From Deltaproteobacteria bacterium (lineage in GTDB: Bacteria > Myxococcota > Myxococcia > Myxococcales > 40CM-4-68-19): a stretch of DNA of 47,125 nucleotides. Positions 19,397-28,137 of the stretch are shown piece after piece. The stretch lies in the NCBI GenBank assembly GCA_025358085.1, contig JANYKT010000012.1, positions 1 to 47,125 on the forward strand, given 5' to 3'. The first letter of the stretch is position 1; every line of letters starts with the position of its first letter. The notes below the pieces were generated by a model that was given only the letters and a program-made list of their open reading frames with translations, was not told where the DNA came from and ran no database searches. The translations under genes were made by a program, and so were the position numbers.

Positions 19397-20773
19397 TCAG
19401 CTAGCCTTCAACGCCGACAAGAGCTTGCTCGCGGCTGCGTTCTCGGGCTGCAAGGTCAGCACCTTGTCGAGCAGCTTCTCGACGCGGCCTCCCAACTCGG
19501 CGCGCGACGGATCCCCGGCGCGTGTACGCTCGTCGTAGAGCAGCAGGGCGAGCCGGAAGAGCACCTCGGCGTCCTCGGGCCTTCGCTCGGAGAGGCGCTC
19601 CAGGCGCGCGCGGGCCGGACCAGCCGCGCCGGCTGCGATTTCGGCGCGGGCCAGCAAGAGCTGCAGGCCGTCGTCGCCAGGCACGAGCGCCGCGGCGGCG
19701 GTCAGCGGCTCCCGGGCATCGCCGCCGTGCTCCAGCCGCAGGATCCCCAACCGGCGCAGGGTGTCGGGGTCCAGCGGATCGCGCTCGAGCGCAGCCGCGT
19801 ACTCCTGCGCTGCCAGCTCCGGTCGATCTTTCGCGGCATACAACTCAGCGAGGTAGGCATGCGCCTGGGGAAGATCGGGTGCCAGCTCGGCGGCGCGCTT
19901 GAGCTCGGTTGCGGCACGGCCACCCTCGTCGAGCCGCGCTTGCGCGAGACCCAGGAGCGCGTGGGCCGGAGCCAGGTCCGGCATCTTCTGCAGCAGCGAC
20001 TCGAGCGGCGGAACCGCCAGGCCCGGCGCGTCGCGCACCAGATATCCCAGCGCCAGCTCGAGCTCCGCGCGCGCCGGCTGCGGCAGGTCGCGGAACGGAT
20101 CGGTCAGCGCTCGCGCGGCCTTCACGGCAAGGGCGGCTTCGTCGGCGCTCGGCGACAGTGAAGCGAAATTGCGCAGCGCGTCCATCGCGCCTTTTCGGTC
20201 GCCCAGACGTCCGATGCAGGTGGCAAGCGGCGTCCGATAGCGCGCGACGCCGGGCGCGAGCTGCACCGCGCGCTGCAGCGGGCCGCGCGCGTCGACGAAC
20301 TTCTCGCCATCGAGCAGCGCCACGCCCAATCGGTACTGGATATCGGCCTCGTCCGGCTTGAGCTCCGAGGCAAGGCGCAGCGCCGCGACCGCAGCCGCCT
20401 CGTCTCCCGCGGCGAAGCGTGCGAGCCCCAGCGCATAGAAGGTCAACGCATCCCCCGGCCGCCGCACAGTCGCGTCTTGCGCCTCGCGGGTCACCAGAGG
20501 CAGCACGCCATTGCGCCGTGCGGCCTCGATGCGACCGCGAATGGCCGCGAGCTCGCGCGGGTCGCGGGAGAGAACTTCCTCGAACTCGCGCTGCGCTTCG
20601 GCGGCGCGCCCCGCCACGAGGTCCTGCTGCGCGGCCAGCAGGCGCGCGCCCGCGTCGTCGGGCCGCGAGCGCGCGGTGGCGCACGCGCCTGCCGCGAGCA
20701 GCACCAGCGCAGTCGACGTCCTGCTCCAGCAAAAATCCAGCAACGATCCCCCCCGCGGTCCAGGTCGCGTCAT
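19397..20773 (-). CDS. TPR-repeat lipoprotein
   Basis: A 458-residue protein made almost entirely of tetratricopeptide-like helix pairs. The N-terminus has a hydrophobic stretch ending LAAGAC, a lipobox, so it should be lipidated and anchored at the outer membrane or inner membrane. Repeats follow with typical spacing of about 34 residues, such as ALTFYALGLARFAAGDEAAAVAALRLASELKPDEADI. TPR proteins act as scaffolds. The start overlaps the acyltransferase stop by four bases. An exact partner cannot be named from sequence. Confidence 0.85.
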   Translation of the reverse strand: MTRPGPRGGSLLDFCWSRTSTALVLLAAGACATARSRPDDAGARLLAAQQDLVAGRAAEAQREFEEVLSRDPRELAAIRGRIEAARRNGVLPLVTREAQDATVRRPGDALTFYALGLARFAAGDEAAAVAALRLASELKPDEADIQYRLGVALLDGEKFVDARGPLQRAVQLAPGVARYRTPLATCIGRLGDRKGAMDALRNFASLSPSADEAALAVKAARALTDPFRDLPQPARAELELALGYLVRDAPGLAVPPLESLLQKMPDLAPAHALLGLAQARLDEGGRAATELKRAAELAPDLPQAHAYLAELYAAKDRPELAAQEYAAALERDPLDPDTLRRLGILRLEHGGDAREPLTAAAALVPGDDGLQLLLARAEIAAGAAGPARARLERLSERRPEDAEVLFRLALLLYDERTRAGDPSRAELGGRVEKLLDKVLTLQPENAAASKLLSALKAS

Positions 20774-21627
20774 TCCGGGCGCTCCCCGCTTTGCTTTCCT
20801 GGCGGCGCAATCATCGGCTCCACCGGGCTCGGCCCAGCGCCCGCCAGCAGGTGCTGCGCAAGGATTTCGACCCGCACCCGGCGCAACAGGTCATCGCGGT
20901 CGTCGATGGTGAGCCCGCGCGTCTCGATCTGCGGCCCCACCACGACGCGGATGGGATGGCCATAAAGCCGCAGCGAGTGCTTGCGCAGCGCGTGCTGCCC
21001 GCCGTCCGTGGCCACCGGCACAATGGGCGCCTGCGCTTCGATGGCCAGCAGGAACGGCCCCTTCTTGAACGGCAACACCGTTCCATCCAGCGACCGCGTG
21101 CCCTCGGGATAGACCGTCACCACCGCGCCGTCCCGCACCTGCGCGGCCGCCTTGGCGTAGCTCTGCAGCGCGCGGTCGTGGTGCTGCCGGTCGACTTCGA
21201 CGAAGCCGGCGATCCGCAGGTGCCACCCGAGGAAAGGAATCTTGAAAAGTTCCTTCTTGGCGGCAAAGACAAACGGCGTGCCGCGCAGAGATAAGAAGAG
21301 CGCCAGGATATCGAGGATGGAGCTGTGATTCGAGGCGTAGAGAAAGCCGCGCGTGGGCCGCTCGCCGGGGAGGAACGTGGTCTGCACCGGGCAGCGCGCG
21401 ATCCAGAGGATGGTGCCGGCCCAGAACACCGCGCAGAGCCCTTGCCACCTGCGTGCCGTCTGGCGCGTCATCAGCAGGCCGAGCGCACCGCCGGTCGCCG
21501 CGAGCACGGTCGCGATGCAGGCCCACGGCATCACCAACCAGAAGCGCCCCCAGGCAGCGACCACGGAGAGCGCGCCGTCGCTCGGGGCGGCGCTCGCAGA
21601 AGCGTCGGCGCCCGGCGGCGAGGTCAT
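20770..21627 (-). CDS. 1-acyl-sn-glycerol-3-phosphate acyltransferase (PlsC family)
   Basis: PlsC-type enzymes add the second acyl chain in phospholipid synthesis, at the inner membrane. The 285-residue product has an N-terminal membrane region (about 25-55), then motif I NHSSILD (NHxxxxD), the FAAKKELFKIPFLGW block (motif II), motif III PEGTRS and motif IV VPVAT. All catalytic motifs are complete. Lying between two TPR lipoprotein genes, it may serve an envelope function, but ordinary lipid synthesis is equally possible. It starts three bases after the upstream stop. Confidence 0.92.
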   Translation of the reverse strand: MTSPPGADASASAAPSDGALSVVAAWGRFWLVMPWACIATVLAATGGALGLLMTRQTARRWQGLCAVFWAGTILWIARCPVQTTFLPGERPTRGFLYASNHSSILDILALFLSLRGTPFVFAAKKELFKIPFLGWHLRIAGFVEVDRQHHDRALQSYAKAAAQVRDGAVVTVYPEGTRSLDGTVLPFKKGPFLLAIEAQAPIVPVATDGGQHALRKHSLRLYGHPIRVVVGPQIETRGLTIDDRDDLLRRVRVEILAQHLLAGAGPSPVEPMIAPPGKQSGERPE

Positions 21628-21630
21628 GCC

Positions 21631-22452
21631 CTACCAGCCTGCGGTGCTGCGAAAGCCAGGGTCGCTTGCCCAACGCGCGAAGGCAGGCTCCGTCTTGGCC
21701 AGCGCCAGCGCTCGCGCGGTCGCGGCTGTGACCTCCGCGTCGAGCGCCTCGCCCTTGAGTCCTTGTTCGCCCAGCCGGGCGCGGGCGTCAGCGGCGACGC
21801 GCTTGTTGGCCTCGGCCAGCGCCTCGGCGGCGAAGGCGCCCTCGCCGCGAGCCGCGAAGACGCGCGCGCGGCCATAGAAGCCCTCGGGCGACTCAGGCGC
21901 GCTTTTGATGAGGCGGTCGAAGGTGGCAGCTGCCTCGGGGACCTGGCCATCGTCCAGCAGCGCAAGACCGTACTGGTAAAGCGCGGGAAGGTTGTCGGAC
22001 TTGAGATGAACCGCCTGCGCATAGTCGGCGAGCGCGGCCTTCTTGTCGCCAGCCCGGGCCGCGAGGTTGCCGCGGGAGAGCAGGGCGAAGAGATTGGACG
22101 GGGCCCGGTCCAGCGCCGCGGTCAGCTCGGCACGGGCACCCGGAAGATCGCCCTGGTCGCTGAGCACGCGGGCCGCGCCGATGTGCGTGGTCGGCGACCC
22201 GGGATCCACCCGGGTGGCGTCCCGATAGGCGGCGAGCGCCTCGTCCTTGCGGCCCAGGTCGTAAAGGGTGTCGCCCAGCCGCTCGCGGGAGAGCGCGCTC
22301 CTGGGCGCGAGCGCGGCGGCCTTACGATATTCGATCGCCGCCTCCTCGCGTTTGCCGTTGTTGACCAGCACATTGCCGCGCGCGAGGTGGGGTGCTGCGG
22401 AGTCGCCGGTGCAGGCGCAGGCGAGGAGAGTCAAGGTCAGGAGCGGCTTCAT
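21631..22452 (-). CDS. TPR-repeat lipoprotein, first gene of operon
   Basis: A 273-residue TPR protein. The ATG at 22452 gives MKPLLTLTLLACACTG, a short lipoprotein signal with a lipobox (LLAC or LACAC). Seven or so TPR-like helix pairs follow, for example PHLARGNVLVNNGKREEAAIEYRKAAALAPRSA. The longer open frame upstream would overlap the divergent kinase gene leader and lacks a signal. It heads the operon TPR-plsC-TPR-membrane protein-receiver. Function is unknown; a scaffold role in the envelope is inferred from the family. Confidence 0.85.
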   Translation of the reverse strand: MKPLLTLTLLACACTGDSAAPHLARGNVLVNNGKREEAAIEYRKAAALAPRSALSRERLGDTLYDLGRKDEALAAYRDATRVDPGSPTTHIGAARVLSDQGDLPGARAELTAALDRAPSNLFALLSRGNLAARAGDKKAALADYAQAVHLKSDNLPALYQYGLALLDDGQVPEAAATFDRLIKSAPESPEGFYGRARVFAARGEGAFAAEALAEANKRVAADARARLGEQGLKGEALDAEVTAATARALALAKTEPAFARWASDPGFRSTAGW

Positions 22453-22499
22453 CAGGGCGCGCAGTGTAGTCCAACCCGGTCGTGGTAAGCAGGGCAAAG

Positions 22500-23120
22500 A
22501 TGACCACGCGGAAGCGCTTCATCGCCGTCGCTGGGAACATGGGCGCGGGCAAGAGCGAGCTCGTCCAGTTCCTCTGCCGCCGCTACGGCCTCAAGCCGTT
22601 CTACGAGCCCAATGAGACGAACCCCTACCTCGCGGACTTCTACGCGGACATGCCGCGCTGGGCGTTCCACTCGCAGATTTACTTTCTGACCCACAAGTTC
22701 CGGCTACACCGCGAGCTGATGCTGGAGCCCGGCGCCGTGGTGCAGGACCGCACCATCTATGAGGACGCGGAAATCTTCTGCGAGAACCTCCACCGCAGCG
22801 GCATGATCGTCGACCGGGACTACCTCATGTATCGCGATCTTTACGACAGCGTCAGCGCCGCGCTCTCGCCGCCCGATCTGATGATCTTCCTGAAGTGCCC
22901 GGTGCGCACCCTCAAGAAGCGCATCCTGCAGCGGGGCCGGAAGATGGAGATCGACGTGCCGACCGCCTATCTCAAGGGCTTGAACCAGCTCTATGAGGAA
23001 TGGCGCGCGCGCTATTCGATGTCTCCGGTCATCGAACTGGAGACCGACCGGCTCGATTACCTGACCGATCTGGTCGACCGACTGGACCTATTCAAGCAGA
23101 TCGAGAAATTCATCACCTGA
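22500..23120 (+). CDS. Deoxynucleoside kinase (dAdo/dGuo-type)
   Basis: This family phosphorylates deoxynucleosides in the salvage pathway. The 206-residue product has the P-loop GNMGAGKS (12-19), the substrate-binding YEPNE (Glu 37), a DRT motif in VVQDRTIYEDAEIF (family DRS/DRT) and a basic LID (RILQRGRKME). The length fits bacterial dNKs (about 210). An alternative GTG start six codons upstream is possible. It is divergent from the TPR operon, 47 bases away. The precise substrate (dA, dG or dC) cannot be decided from sequence alone. Confidence 0.92.
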   Translation: MTTRKRFIAVAGNMGAGKSELVQFLCRRYGLKPFYEPNETNPYLADFYADMPRWAFHSQIYFLTHKFRLHRELMLEPGAVVQDRTIYEDAEIFCENLHRSGMIVDRDYLMYRDLYDSVSAALSPPDLMIFLKCPVRTLKKRILQRGRKMEIDVPTAYLKGLNQLYEEWRARYSMSPVIELETDRLDYLTDLVDRLDLFKQIEKFIT

Positions 23121-23292
23121 ACCGAATGCCACTCGGTTAGCAGCGCCTTTTCTCTCTGCAAGGATCGCCGCCGCGACCCCCGCGCTTCTCCTGCGGCGTT
23201 CGTTGCCAGGTGAAAGGCCTCCTTGACTGAGTGGCTTTGCTGCTAAAACTGATCGTCATTGCACCTAAACTTCTACATTCAATGGAGATGCC

Positions 23293-24225
23293 ATGTCGCT
23301 TTATGAGATGTTCACTTCGAAGGGTCCGAGCGGCTTTGGCTATGGCGCAACCGCGGAGCAGGTGACACAGGGGCTCAAGCTCGACGGCAAGACCATCCTC
23401 GTGACCGGCTGCAATTCTGGCCTCGGGCTGGAGACCCTGCGGGTGCTGGCGCTGCGCGGCGCTCGAGTCGTCGCCCTCGCCCGCACCCTCGAGAAAGCCA
23501 CGGCCGCGTGCGCGCAGGCTGGGTCCGGTCCTGGGAAGGCGGTGCCGCTCGCCTGCGAGCTGTCCGATCCGCAGAGCGTCCGCGCCTGCGTCGCCGAGGT
23601 GAAGCGGCTCGGACTCAAGCTCGACGCCATCATCTGCAATGCAGGAATCATGGCCTTGCCAAAGCTTACCAAGTCCCATGGATATGAGTTGCAGTTCTTC
23701 ACCAATCATATTGGTCACTTCCTTTTGGTGACCGGCCTTCTCGCTCAGTTGACTGAAGACGGACGGGTCGTGGTGCTCAGCAGCGATGCGCATACCCGGG
23801 CCCCCAGGGGAGGTATTGAGTTCGACAACCTCTCGGGTGACAAGGGATATGGGGCCTGGCGCCAATATGGCCAGGCGAAGTTCGCGAACCTGCTCTTCGC
23901 CAAGGAGCTGGCGCGGCGCTTCGAGGGCACGCGCAAGACCGCCAATGCGGTGCACCCGGGAGTGATCAATACCAACCTGGCGCGCAACCTGAATCCAATG
24001 GTCGGATTCATACTCGCAAGCGTCGGCCCGCTGGCACTGAAGACCGTGGCGCAGGGCGCGGCGACACAGGTGTGGGCGGCAGTCAGTCCGGGCGCGGCCG
24101 GCCTCTCGGGCCAATACCTTTCGCACAGCAACGTGGCGAAGCCGCGCGCCGACGCCAATGACCCGGCGCTGGCAAAGCGGCTCTGGGAAGAGTCAGAGAA
24201 GATCGTCGCCGGACTCGGCAGCTGA
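23293..24225 (+). CDS. Short-chain dehydrogenase/reductase, retinol-dehydrogenase-like
   Basis: An NAD(P)-dependent oxidoreductase of 310 residues with a Rossmann fold. Seen: cofactor motif TGCNSGLG (38-45), CNAGIM, the catalytic Ser in VVVLSSDAH and YxxxK (Tyr 192, Lys 196). The pattern FDNL..G....YGQAKFANLLFA and HPGVINTNL resembles RDH11/12-type and WW-domain oxidoreductases. The start follows a TGGAGAT site. It is convergent with the receptor gene, with only 24 bases between the ends. The substrate is unknown. Confidence 0.92.
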   Translation: MSLYEMFTSKGPSGFGYGATAEQVTQGLKLDGKTILVTGCNSGLGLETLRVLALRGARVVALARTLEKATAACAQAGSGPGKAVPLACELSDPQSVRACVAEVKRLGLKLDAIICNAGIMALPKLTKSHGYELQFFTNHIGHFLLVTGLLAQLTEDGRVVVLSSDAHTRAPRGGIEFDNLSGDKGYGAWRQYGQAKFANLLFAKELARRFEGTRKTANAVHPGVINTNLARNLNPMVGFILASVGPLALKTVAQGAATQVWAAVSPGAAGLSGQYLSHSNVAKPRADANDPALAKRLWEESEKIVAGLGS

Positions 24226-24249
24226 ACTCGCTCCGGGTGCAGTCCGGAA

Positions 24250-27177
24250 TCAGAAGCTCGCGTTGGCCGTGATGCGGAAGGTGCGGCCGAGTTGCGGGAC
24301 GGCATGGTTCGGAAAAGGGATCTCGAGGCCTCCCGGCAAGAGCGGCTTCTCGTCGAGAACATTGTCGACAAACGCGCCGTAGCGAAGCTGCCACGGCGCA
24401 TAGACGCCAGTCAAGCCTGCATTCCAGTTGAGTGATTCCCCGAGCGTGACGTCGGGCAGCCGCGGGTCGTCGGAGGCGGCGAACCGGGCCGAGTTGTAGA
24501 CCAGCTCCGTTGCTATCGAGAGTCGCTCATAGGCCACCGGCGCCATCACCCGCAGGGCCCCGCTGTGCTGCGGCGCATTGGGTACGTCCGGATTGCCATT
24601 GTTATTGCGTATTTGATTGAATGAATACCAGAAGGCCACCAGCGCGTCGGGCCGCGGCTGCCAGCGCACCTCGCCCTCGGCCCCTGCGCTGAAGGTCAGG
24701 GCCGACTTGTTCTGGAAGCGGAAGCCGCTCTCGCCATCGGCGAGCTTCACCGCCTTGAGGCGGATGATATCGTCGATGCGGCTCCAATAGCCCGAGACCG
24801 TGGCGTTGAGATCATCAGTGAGCAGTTGAGTGTACTCGACCTCTCCGGTGCGCACGCTCTCGGGCGCGAGATGAACGACCCCGTCAAAGGTCACGCGTCC
24901 GCGCTCGTCCGGCGTCCCCTCGCCAGCGATCTGCCGGCCGCTGCGGAAATAGCGCTCGTTCAGTGTGGGCGCGCGATAGGCGGTGCCGAAGGCAAGCTTG
25001 AGCGTGCCCGCGAGGGACGGCCGCGCGATCAGGGCCACGCGCGGATGGACTTGCGGCGCCGGGAGCTGCTCCCTGGGCGATTCAACGGAGCCGCTCTTGA
25101 AGCCGTCGACGCGGACCGCGACATCGAGCTGCAGGCGTTCGCCCAGCCGCAGGTCGTCCCCGGCGTACACGCTGCCCACCAGCTGCGCATGCGATTCATC
25201 GATGCCGGGCGCGCCCGGCCGGGTGAACTGCAGCCGCGTGCGCCAGAGATCCTGCAGCTCTCCGCCGATGAAAACGCGGTTGCCGGCAAAGGCGGGCAGT
25301 CGCAGCCGCACTTCGCCTTCGGTCCAGTCGGCGAGCCGCGTGGCGCGCTCGAGATCGCCTTGCGACGGCAGGTCCTGGCGCGAGCGCGCGCCGTCCTCGG
25401 AGACGCGCGCGTCCAGCCCCAGCCCGGAGGCCAGCGTGTGGCTGAAGCTGCCTTCGAAGAAGAAGCGCTGGTCCTGCGCGTCCGCGCCGGGGACGCCAAA
25501 GCTGTCGAAAGGACCGGTGGCAATGCTCTTGTTGCGGCGATTGAAGACGGCGGACAACGCGAAGTCACCGGCGTGCGCGCGCAGGTCGGCGTGCTCGGCG
25601 TCCTCACCGTCGAGGTCGAGCGCGAACCGCGTCGCATTCCCGGTGCGCTCAGGCGCGGCGAAGATGCTCTCCCCGCCTTGCCGCAGAAAGGCGATGCGGC
25701 CGGTGACGCCGCTCGATGCGTTTCCGCCCGAGGCAATCAAATGCCCGGCGTTTTGGGTCAGGGAGCCGAGGAGCGTGCCCACTTCGATGCCGCGCGTGCG
25801 CAAGGAGGACCGGTGCACCACGTTCACGACAGCCAGGAAAGCGGCGCTGCCGTAGAGCACCGAGCCCGGTCCGCGCACGACCTCAATGCGCTCGACATCG
25901 TCAAGATCCACATCAAAGTCGTGGCCAATGAAGCCCTGTCCTGAAGAGAGATCATTCGTGACGTGGCCATCGGAGAGCACCAGCACCTTGTCGTTGTAGA
26001 CGCCGGGCGGCGAGAAGCCGCGGACGCCGAAGCTGTCGCGGGTGCGGTCCGAGGTGACATAGAGGCCGCGCACGGGCCGCAGCGCCTGGGTGAGCGTGGT
26101 GTATCCGAAAGCGAGGATCTCGCTGCGGTCAATCACGGTCACCGAAGCGGGCGCGTCCTCGATGCGCGTGAGCTGCCGTTCGGCGGCAACCACGGTGGGC
26201 CGCAGCCAGACGAGCCGCGCGTTCACGAACGAGCGCTCATTTTCGTGCACCTGGATGTTTTCGACGTGCGGCTCGCGACCCTCGGAGCTGATCTCGAGGG
26301 AGTGGCGGCCGATCGCGACATCCTTGATCACGGCGGGGGTAAAACCGGCCTCCTTGCCGTCGAGTCTCAAGAGCGCGCCTTCGACATTGGCACGCACCAC
26401 CAGCGTCCCGGCCCTGGGCGGTAGCGGCGACAGACGGTAGACCAGTGAGACGCTGCCGTCGGGCGGCACCTGGACGGGGAGCTGCTGCGCGACGTAACCG
26501 CTTGCCGAAAGATAGAGCAGGTGATCGCCGGGGAGCAGCTGCAACGGCGATCGCAGCGTTGGCCCCGCAGGCTTGTCGACGCTGACCTCGACCTCGCCGG
26601 GCTGCCCCGAAAGAGCGACCTTTCCATAGATGCGCTGCGGCTCGAGCTTGAGCAGCCGCGTCTGGCCGATCTGGAGTTGAGTCTGCGCGCGCAGAGAGCG
26701 GTAGCCCGGCAGCTCGACCATCGCCAGCACCGTGCCGGGCGGCAGCGCGAGCGTGGCCGGCGTCTGCCCACGCGCGCCCAGATCCTTGCGGTCGATATAA
26801 ATGGTCGCGCCCGGCGGATCGGATTCAATGCGGAGCAGCGCGAGCTGCGGCCGGAGACGCTCAATGGCTGTCTCCACCGCTCTTCGGTCTCCCTCGGGAA
26901 CGCCCTCGTCGAGGACTTCGAGGTACCAGCGGAAGGCTTCATTGGTGCGGTGAATCAACTCGAATGATCGAGCGATATTGAAGACGACATTGCGATTCTT
27001 TACCAATCGATAGGATCCGAGGAACTCGCTGAGCGCCTCTTCGACATTTCCTTTGCGAACGAGCGCAGCGCCGCGACGGAAGCGGAAATCGGCTTCGTCG
27101 GCAACCGAGTCCGCGCGGGCGGCGCGAACTCCGGACAACCCCAGCGACAGGATCAAGACGGCAAAGACTCGCGTCAC
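24250..27177 (-). CDS. TonB-dependent receptor with TPR and PEGA repeats in front
   Basis: An outer-membrane transporter of 975 residues with an unusual layout. Residues 1-22 are a signal peptide. About 25-110 form TPR-like helices (ADFRFRRGAALVRKGNVEEALSEF). Residues about 113-315 hold three PEGA-type beta repeats (LLRIESDPPGATIYIDRKDLG is the first, GTLVVRANVEGALLRLDGKEAG the third). Residues about 335-460 are the plug (DAPASVTVIDRSEI to VERIEVVRGPGSVLYGS), and the rest is the barrel, ending in Phe. The GTG start overlaps the stop of the histidine kinase by four bases, so the two are co-translated. The ligand is unknown. No TonB, ExbB or ExbD lies nearby. Confidence 0.92.
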   Translation of the reverse strand: MTRVFAVLILSLGLSGVRAARADSVADEADFRFRRGAALVRKGNVEEALSEFLGSYRLVKNRNVVFNIARSFELIHRTNEAFRWYLEVLDEGVPEGDRRAVETAIERLRPQLALLRIESDPPGATIYIDRKDLGARGQTPATLALPPGTVLAMVELPGYRSLRAQTQLQIGQTRLLKLEPQRIYGKVALSGQPGEVEVSVDKPAGPTLRSPLQLLPGDHLLYLSASGYVAQQLPVQVPPDGSVSLVYRLSPLPPRAGTLVVRANVEGALLRLDGKEAGFTPAVIKDVAIGRHSLEISSEGREPHVENIQVHENERSFVNARLVWLRPTVVAAERQLTRIEDAPASVTVIDRSEILAFGYTTLTQALRPVRGLYVTSDRTRDSFGVRGFSPPGVYNDKVLVLSDGHVTNDLSSGQGFIGHDFDVDLDDVERIEVVRGPGSVLYGSAAFLAVVNVVHRSSLRTRGIEVGTLLGSLTQNAGHLIASGGNASSGVTGRIAFLRQGGESIFAAPERTGNATRFALDLDGEDAEHADLRAHAGDFALSAVFNRRNKSIATGPFDSFGVPGADAQDQRFFFEGSFSHTLASGLGLDARVSEDGARSRQDLPSQGDLERATRLADWTEGEVRLRLPAFAGNRVFIGGELQDLWRTRLQFTRPGAPGIDESHAQLVGSVYAGDDLRLGERLQLDVAVRVDGFKSGSVESPREQLPAPQVHPRVALIARPSLAGTLKLAFGTAYRAPTLNERYFRSGRQIAGEGTPDERGRVTFDGVVHLAPESVRTGEVEYTQLLTDDLNATVSGYWSRIDDIIRLKAVKLADGESGFRFQNKSALTFSAGAEGEVRWQPRPDALVAFWYSFNQIRNNNGNPDVPNAPQHSGALRVMAPVAYERLSIATELVYNSARFAASDDPRLPDVTLGESLNWNAGLTGVYAPWQLRYGAFVDNVLDEKPLLPGGLEIPFPNHAVPQLGRTFRITANASF

Positions 27178-28079
27178 GCAGCAGGCAGTTTCAGGATGAA
27201 CGTGGCGCCGCCAGAGGCGGTCTCGTCGAGCAGAAGCGTGCCGCCGTGATCGATGGCGATGGTTCGGCTGGTGGAAAGGCCCAGACCATTGCCGCCCTTC
27301 CGGGTGGTGACGAAACGCTGGAAGATGCGCTCGCGATCCTTCTCCGGCACGCCCGGGCCGTCGTCGGCAATCAGCACCTCCGCGCTGCCCTGCGCATTCC
27401 GGGTGGTGACCACGATGCGGCCGCGCGCGAAATCGAGCGCATTGAGCAGGAGATTGAGGAGGAGCTGGCGCAAGGCGAATGGATCGCACACCACGCGCGG
27501 GGGCTCTCCCTGTTGCTGCTCGAGCAGCAACTCTTTCATCCGCGCCATCGGGCGGATCATGGTGAGTGCCTCGGCCACAATCTCATTCACATCCTGGGCG
27601 CGGCGCGGCACCTTCTCGCCGCTCGCATAGGAAAGGAAGCTGTGAAGTTGCGCGACGGTCCGGCGGGTCTCGTTTTCAAGCTCCCGCAGATAGCGCGAAA
27701 TCTTTGCGTCCACTGCCGCGCGCTCGGCCCCGGTTCGCGCCAACTCGGCGAAACCGAGCACCACGGTGAGCGCGTTCTTCATCTCATGCGCGAAGCCCGC
27801 GGTGAGGAGGCCCACCGTGCTGGTGCGCTGGGCGCGCTCGAGAGCCACCGAGATCTCGTGCAGCCTTCTTTGCAGCGACCAGGCGGAGGCGACGCCGAGC
27901 GCGGCCAGCAGGACCACGCCTGCATAGACGACGCCGCCGAGATTGATCCCTTTATAGAGACTGACGACCAGCGCCACCGTCGAGAGCAGGAAGATGACGG
28001 GACCCCAATAGAGCGCGAGCAGGACGATGCGCCGCGCGTGAAGCGCCGCGAGGATACCGGGAGCGTGGCGAGGTGGCAC
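27174..28079 (-). CDS. Membrane histidine kinase
   Basis: A sensor kinase of about 301 residues if started at the GTG at 28079, which has an AGGG eight bases upstream; starts at 28088 or at the ATG at 28139 are also open. Two membrane helices (about 17-41 and 47-68) with almost no periplasmic loop suggest sensing within the membrane. Then HisKA with the phospho-accepting His in GFAHEMKNAL (His 98), N box NLLLNALDFA, G1 DDGPGVP and G2 GNGLGLS. No response regulator is adjacent; instead its stop overlaps the receptor gene. Confidence 0.92.
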   Translation of the reverse strand: MPPRHAPGILAALHARRIVLLALYWGPVIFLLSTVALVVSLYKGINLGGVVYAGVVLLAALGVASAWSLQRRLHEISVALERAQRTSTVGLLTAGFAHEMKNALTVVLGFAELARTGAERAAVDAKISRYLRELENETRRTVAQLHSFLSYASGEKVPRRAQDVNEIVAEALTMIRPMARMKELLLEQQQGEPPRVVCDPFALRQLLLNLLLNALDFARGRIVVTTRNAQGSAEVLIADDGPGVPEKDRERIFQRFVTTRKGGNGLGLSTSRTIAIDHGGTLLLDETASGGATFILKLPAA

Positions 28080-28137
28080 GACGCTCACCCTAGCAGAAGA
28101 GTTTCCGCGCGGGCCGTTTAGGGCGATGCTGCGCGGC

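Noticed and set aside
23223-23249. TTGACT and TAAAAC as a promoter before the short-chain dehydrogenase
   Set aside because: The spacer is only 15 bases and the -10 match is poor; not enough to list as a feature.
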